In this document: one piece after another, positions 62,677 to 64,000 of the stretch | Layout of the letters: each line of letters starts with the position of its first letter | How positions within the stretch are numbered: position 1 is the first letter of the stretch | Source of the DNA: an uncultured Verrucomicrobiales bacterium | GTDB taxonomy: Bacteria; Verrucomicrobiota; Verrucomicrobiia; Verrucomicrobiales; Akkermansiaceae | Assembly (NCBI GenBank): GCA_937958875.1 | Contig: CALGMJ010000011.1 | Location: 1 to 64,000 of the forward strand | Direction of reading: 5' to 3' | Length of the DNA: 64,000 bases | Notes under the pieces: generated by a model | What the model saw: the letters and a program-made list of their open reading frames with translations, nothing else | What the model was told of the DNA's origin: nothing | The model's database searches: none | Translations under genes and position numbers: made by a program

Positions 62677-63692
62677 GCCTGCATTCCTGGAGTTGAAGTA
62701 GATCGCCAATCAGCCTGATAAGGATCTGGCCCACTTTCTTTTTGAGCGATCGCAACCGCGGTCTGAACTTTCTCAGCCGCTTCGAGCTGCCATTGCTCGA
62801 GTTCTGCAGTCGTGACCATACCGGCACTCAAAAGCTGCTCTTTTCCAACCTCGAGACAGTCACGCCCGAGACTGGACTCGCGAAGTTCAGCAGGCACATA
62901 GGAAGCGTCATCATGCTCGCCGTGACCACAGAGTCTCAGGAGTCGAGCGACAACCAATTGCGCGCCCCCGCCCTTACGAGCATTCCCAACAGCCTCCGCC
63001 ATTCCCTTCACACAGCCTACTAAATCTGTTCCATCGATCTCATGGCCAGTCACCCCGTATCCAATCGCTCGATCAACCAAGCTTTTACAGGCAAACTGTC
63101 GTTCGCGTGGCGTCGAGTAAGCAAATTGATTGTCCGTGACCACCACCACAAGCGGGAGTTTTTCTACGGCAGCCATATTCAGACCTTCGTGAAAAGACCC
63201 TGTCGAGGTAGCTCCATCACCAATACTGATTCCCCCCACCACTCCAGCTAACTGACCACGAAGACGACGCGCAAGCAGCATCCCGGCAACAAAAGAAAGC
63301 CCAGTCCCAAGATGACTAATCATGGCAGGCATTCCTTCCCTAGGCCGGCCGCGATGCACATTCCCATCTCGTCCACGCATCGGTCCCTTGACCGATCCAA
63401 GATGCGTTCGGGTGGCATCGAGAAGATCTTCCTCAAAAGCAATCCGCCCTGCCTGATCACGGATCAGTGGGCTAAAAATATCATGCCCACGCTTTAAAAG
63501 CGTGCCGAGTGACGCACTCACCGCTTCTTGCCCTAGACCGAGATAGACTCCGCCAACGACTTTCCCTGCTTTGTAGAGACTTGAAAGCTTACTCTCGAGA
63601 GTCCGCGAAAGAATCATGGAGCGATAGACCTGCCGCAGCAGCTCACGATCGAGCTGAGTGTGGACAGATTCGGTGACGGTCCCTTCGGACAT
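62673..63692 (-). CDS. 2-oxoacid dehydrogenase E1 alpha subunit
   Basis: E1alpha of 339 residues. Landmarks are RSMILSRTLESKL near 26-38, GQEAVSASLGTLLKRGHD near 55, the phosphorylation-loop-equivalent region GRDGNVHRGRP near 110 and the TPP/Mg motif GDGATSTGSFHEGLNMAAV near 157-175 followed by VVTDNQFAYST. Sequence features are more like branched-chain-type E1 (BKD) than the E. coli homodimeric AceE, but substrate cannot be fixed from sequence. It is first of the run E1alpha-E1beta-E2-sucC-sucD. Confidence 0.9.
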   Translation of the reverse strand: MSEGTVTESVHTQLDRELLRQVYRSMILSRTLESKLSSLYKAGKVVGGVYLGLGQEAVSASLGTLLKRGHDIFSPLIRDQAGRIAFEEDLLDATRTHLGSVKGPMRGRDGNVHRGRPREGMPAMISHLGTGLSFVAGMLLARRLRGQLAGVVGGISIGDGATSTGSFHEGLNMAAVEKLPLVVVVTDNQFAYSTPRERQFACKSLVDRAIGYGVTGHEIDGTDLVGCVKGMAEAVGNARKGGGAQLVVARLLRLCGHGEHDDASYVPAELRESSLGRDCLEVGKEQLLSAGMVTTAELEQWQLEAAEKVQTAVAIAQKESGPDPYQADWRSTSTPGMQA

Positions 63693-63741
63693 GGTTTTAT
63701 TTAAGGTTTTCTTACCTTTGCTGGCAACCTTAGGTTTGGAA

Positions 63742-64000
63742 ATGGTGAAACTTCTTCTAACAGCGAGCCTCGCTTTCTTTTTGGGGATGCTGGTAAAACG
63801 CGCCCAGAATCACTGCAAGTGCGCTCCTCCGGTGAGGCTGTCTCCACTGTCATCTCTCTCAAAACAAACTGGCACGCAGTGGCGATTCGCCGAAGTCATC
63901 GAAGAAACAACTCACCATAAAGTCCTCACCTTCGACTCCCTCAATCCTGATCATCAAATCATTAGAGAAGAAATCAGTGCCGCTGCCGAACGTGTGCGAC
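63742..64000 (+). CDS. Partial secreted or lipoprotein-like gene leaving the window
   Basis: An open frame starts at ATG 63742 and has no stop to base 64000. It reads a short hydrophobic N-terminus (KLLLTASLAFFLGMLV), then NHCKCAPPVRLSPL, TQWRFAEVIEE, HHKVLTFDSLNPDHQIIRE. This looks like an exported protein with an N-terminal signal. It is divergent from E1alpha with about 50 bp between starts. No family can be assigned from 86 residues. Confidence 0.6.
   Translation, partial: MVKLLLTASLAFFLGMLVKRAQNHCKCAPPVRLSPLSSLSKQTGTQWRFAEVIEETTHHKVLTFDSLNPDHQIIREEISAAAERVR

Overview
The window looks like chromosomal DNA of a Verrucomicrobiota bacterium (Verrucomicrobiales-like). The clues are a PEP-CTERM protein ending in an arginine-rich tail, a secreted protein with thrombospondin-type-3 calcium repeats, a DUF1080 (3-keto-disaccharide hydrolase-like) secreted protein, an SHD1 domain on a lipoprotein, a GldA/F/G-like ABC system followed by DUF4340, and translation starts that almost all lack a Shine-Dalgarno motif. 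This assignment is inference: there is no rRNA in the window. There is no prophage, CRISPR array or intact transposon; most of the window is core metabolism mixed with secreted and membrane proteins of unknown role.

Layout. 0-13.4 kb: Ser/Thr kinase, a long cystathionine gamma-synthase-like enzyme, rplM-rpsI, exonuclease III, an isolated nuoB-nuoC pair, tRNA-Gln, clpB, a secreted DUF1080 protein followed by a 165-bp inverted-repeat element, phosphoglycolate phosphatase-like HAD, aat, and yceD-rpmF-plsX. 13.5-25 kb: two paralogous membrane proteins, a serine hydrolase, a methyltransferase overlapping a Na+/H+ antiporter, a 325-bp gap ending in a terminator, an SDR/DUF2867 protein, trpC, DUF2141, a response regulator and leuA. 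25-34.2 kb: secreted and envelope proteins (TSP3-repeat protein, PEP-CTERM protein, double-psi-barrel-like protein), a three-gene overlapping operon (HDAC-like, PanE, phospholipase D lipoprotein), a thioredoxin-SHD1 lipoprotein and an SGNH hydrolase gene broken by an in-frame TGA. 34.3-42.3 kb: PF07399-type antiporter, ribE, an unusual phosphodiesterase-family protein and sucA-sucB. 42.4-49.5 kb: GldA/F/G-like ABC operon with DUF4340, a Cys-containing 17-residue tandem-repeat protein, a cNMP-binding protein and a DUF3307 membrane protein. 49.5-58.2 kb: argA-like, apt-pgi, periplasmic thioredoxin, PRiA4-ORF3 protein, M15-like peptidase, tail-anchored coiled-coil protein, argH, a helical envelope protein and a half copy of the 165-bp element. 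58.2-64 kb: a reverse-strand run E1alpha-E1beta-E2-sucC-sucD and the start of a gene leaving the window.

How it works together. sucA-sucB and sucC-sucD supply 2-oxoglutarate to succinate steps of the TCA cycle from two loci. sucCD lies directly downstream of a branched-chain-type 2-oxoacid dehydrogenase. trpC, leuA, panE, argA, argH, ribE and the CGS-like gene are isolated biosynthetic genes rather than pathway operons. The most notable items are the dispersed inverted-repeat element with one full and one half copy, the 17-residue repeat protein, the HDAC-like/PanE/PLD operon, the recently broken SGNH gene, the E2 subunit lacking a peripheral-subunit-binding domain, the terminator-ended gap upstream of the SDR gene, and the near absence of Shine-Dalgarno motifs. 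None of these amounts to a clear new defence or mobile system.
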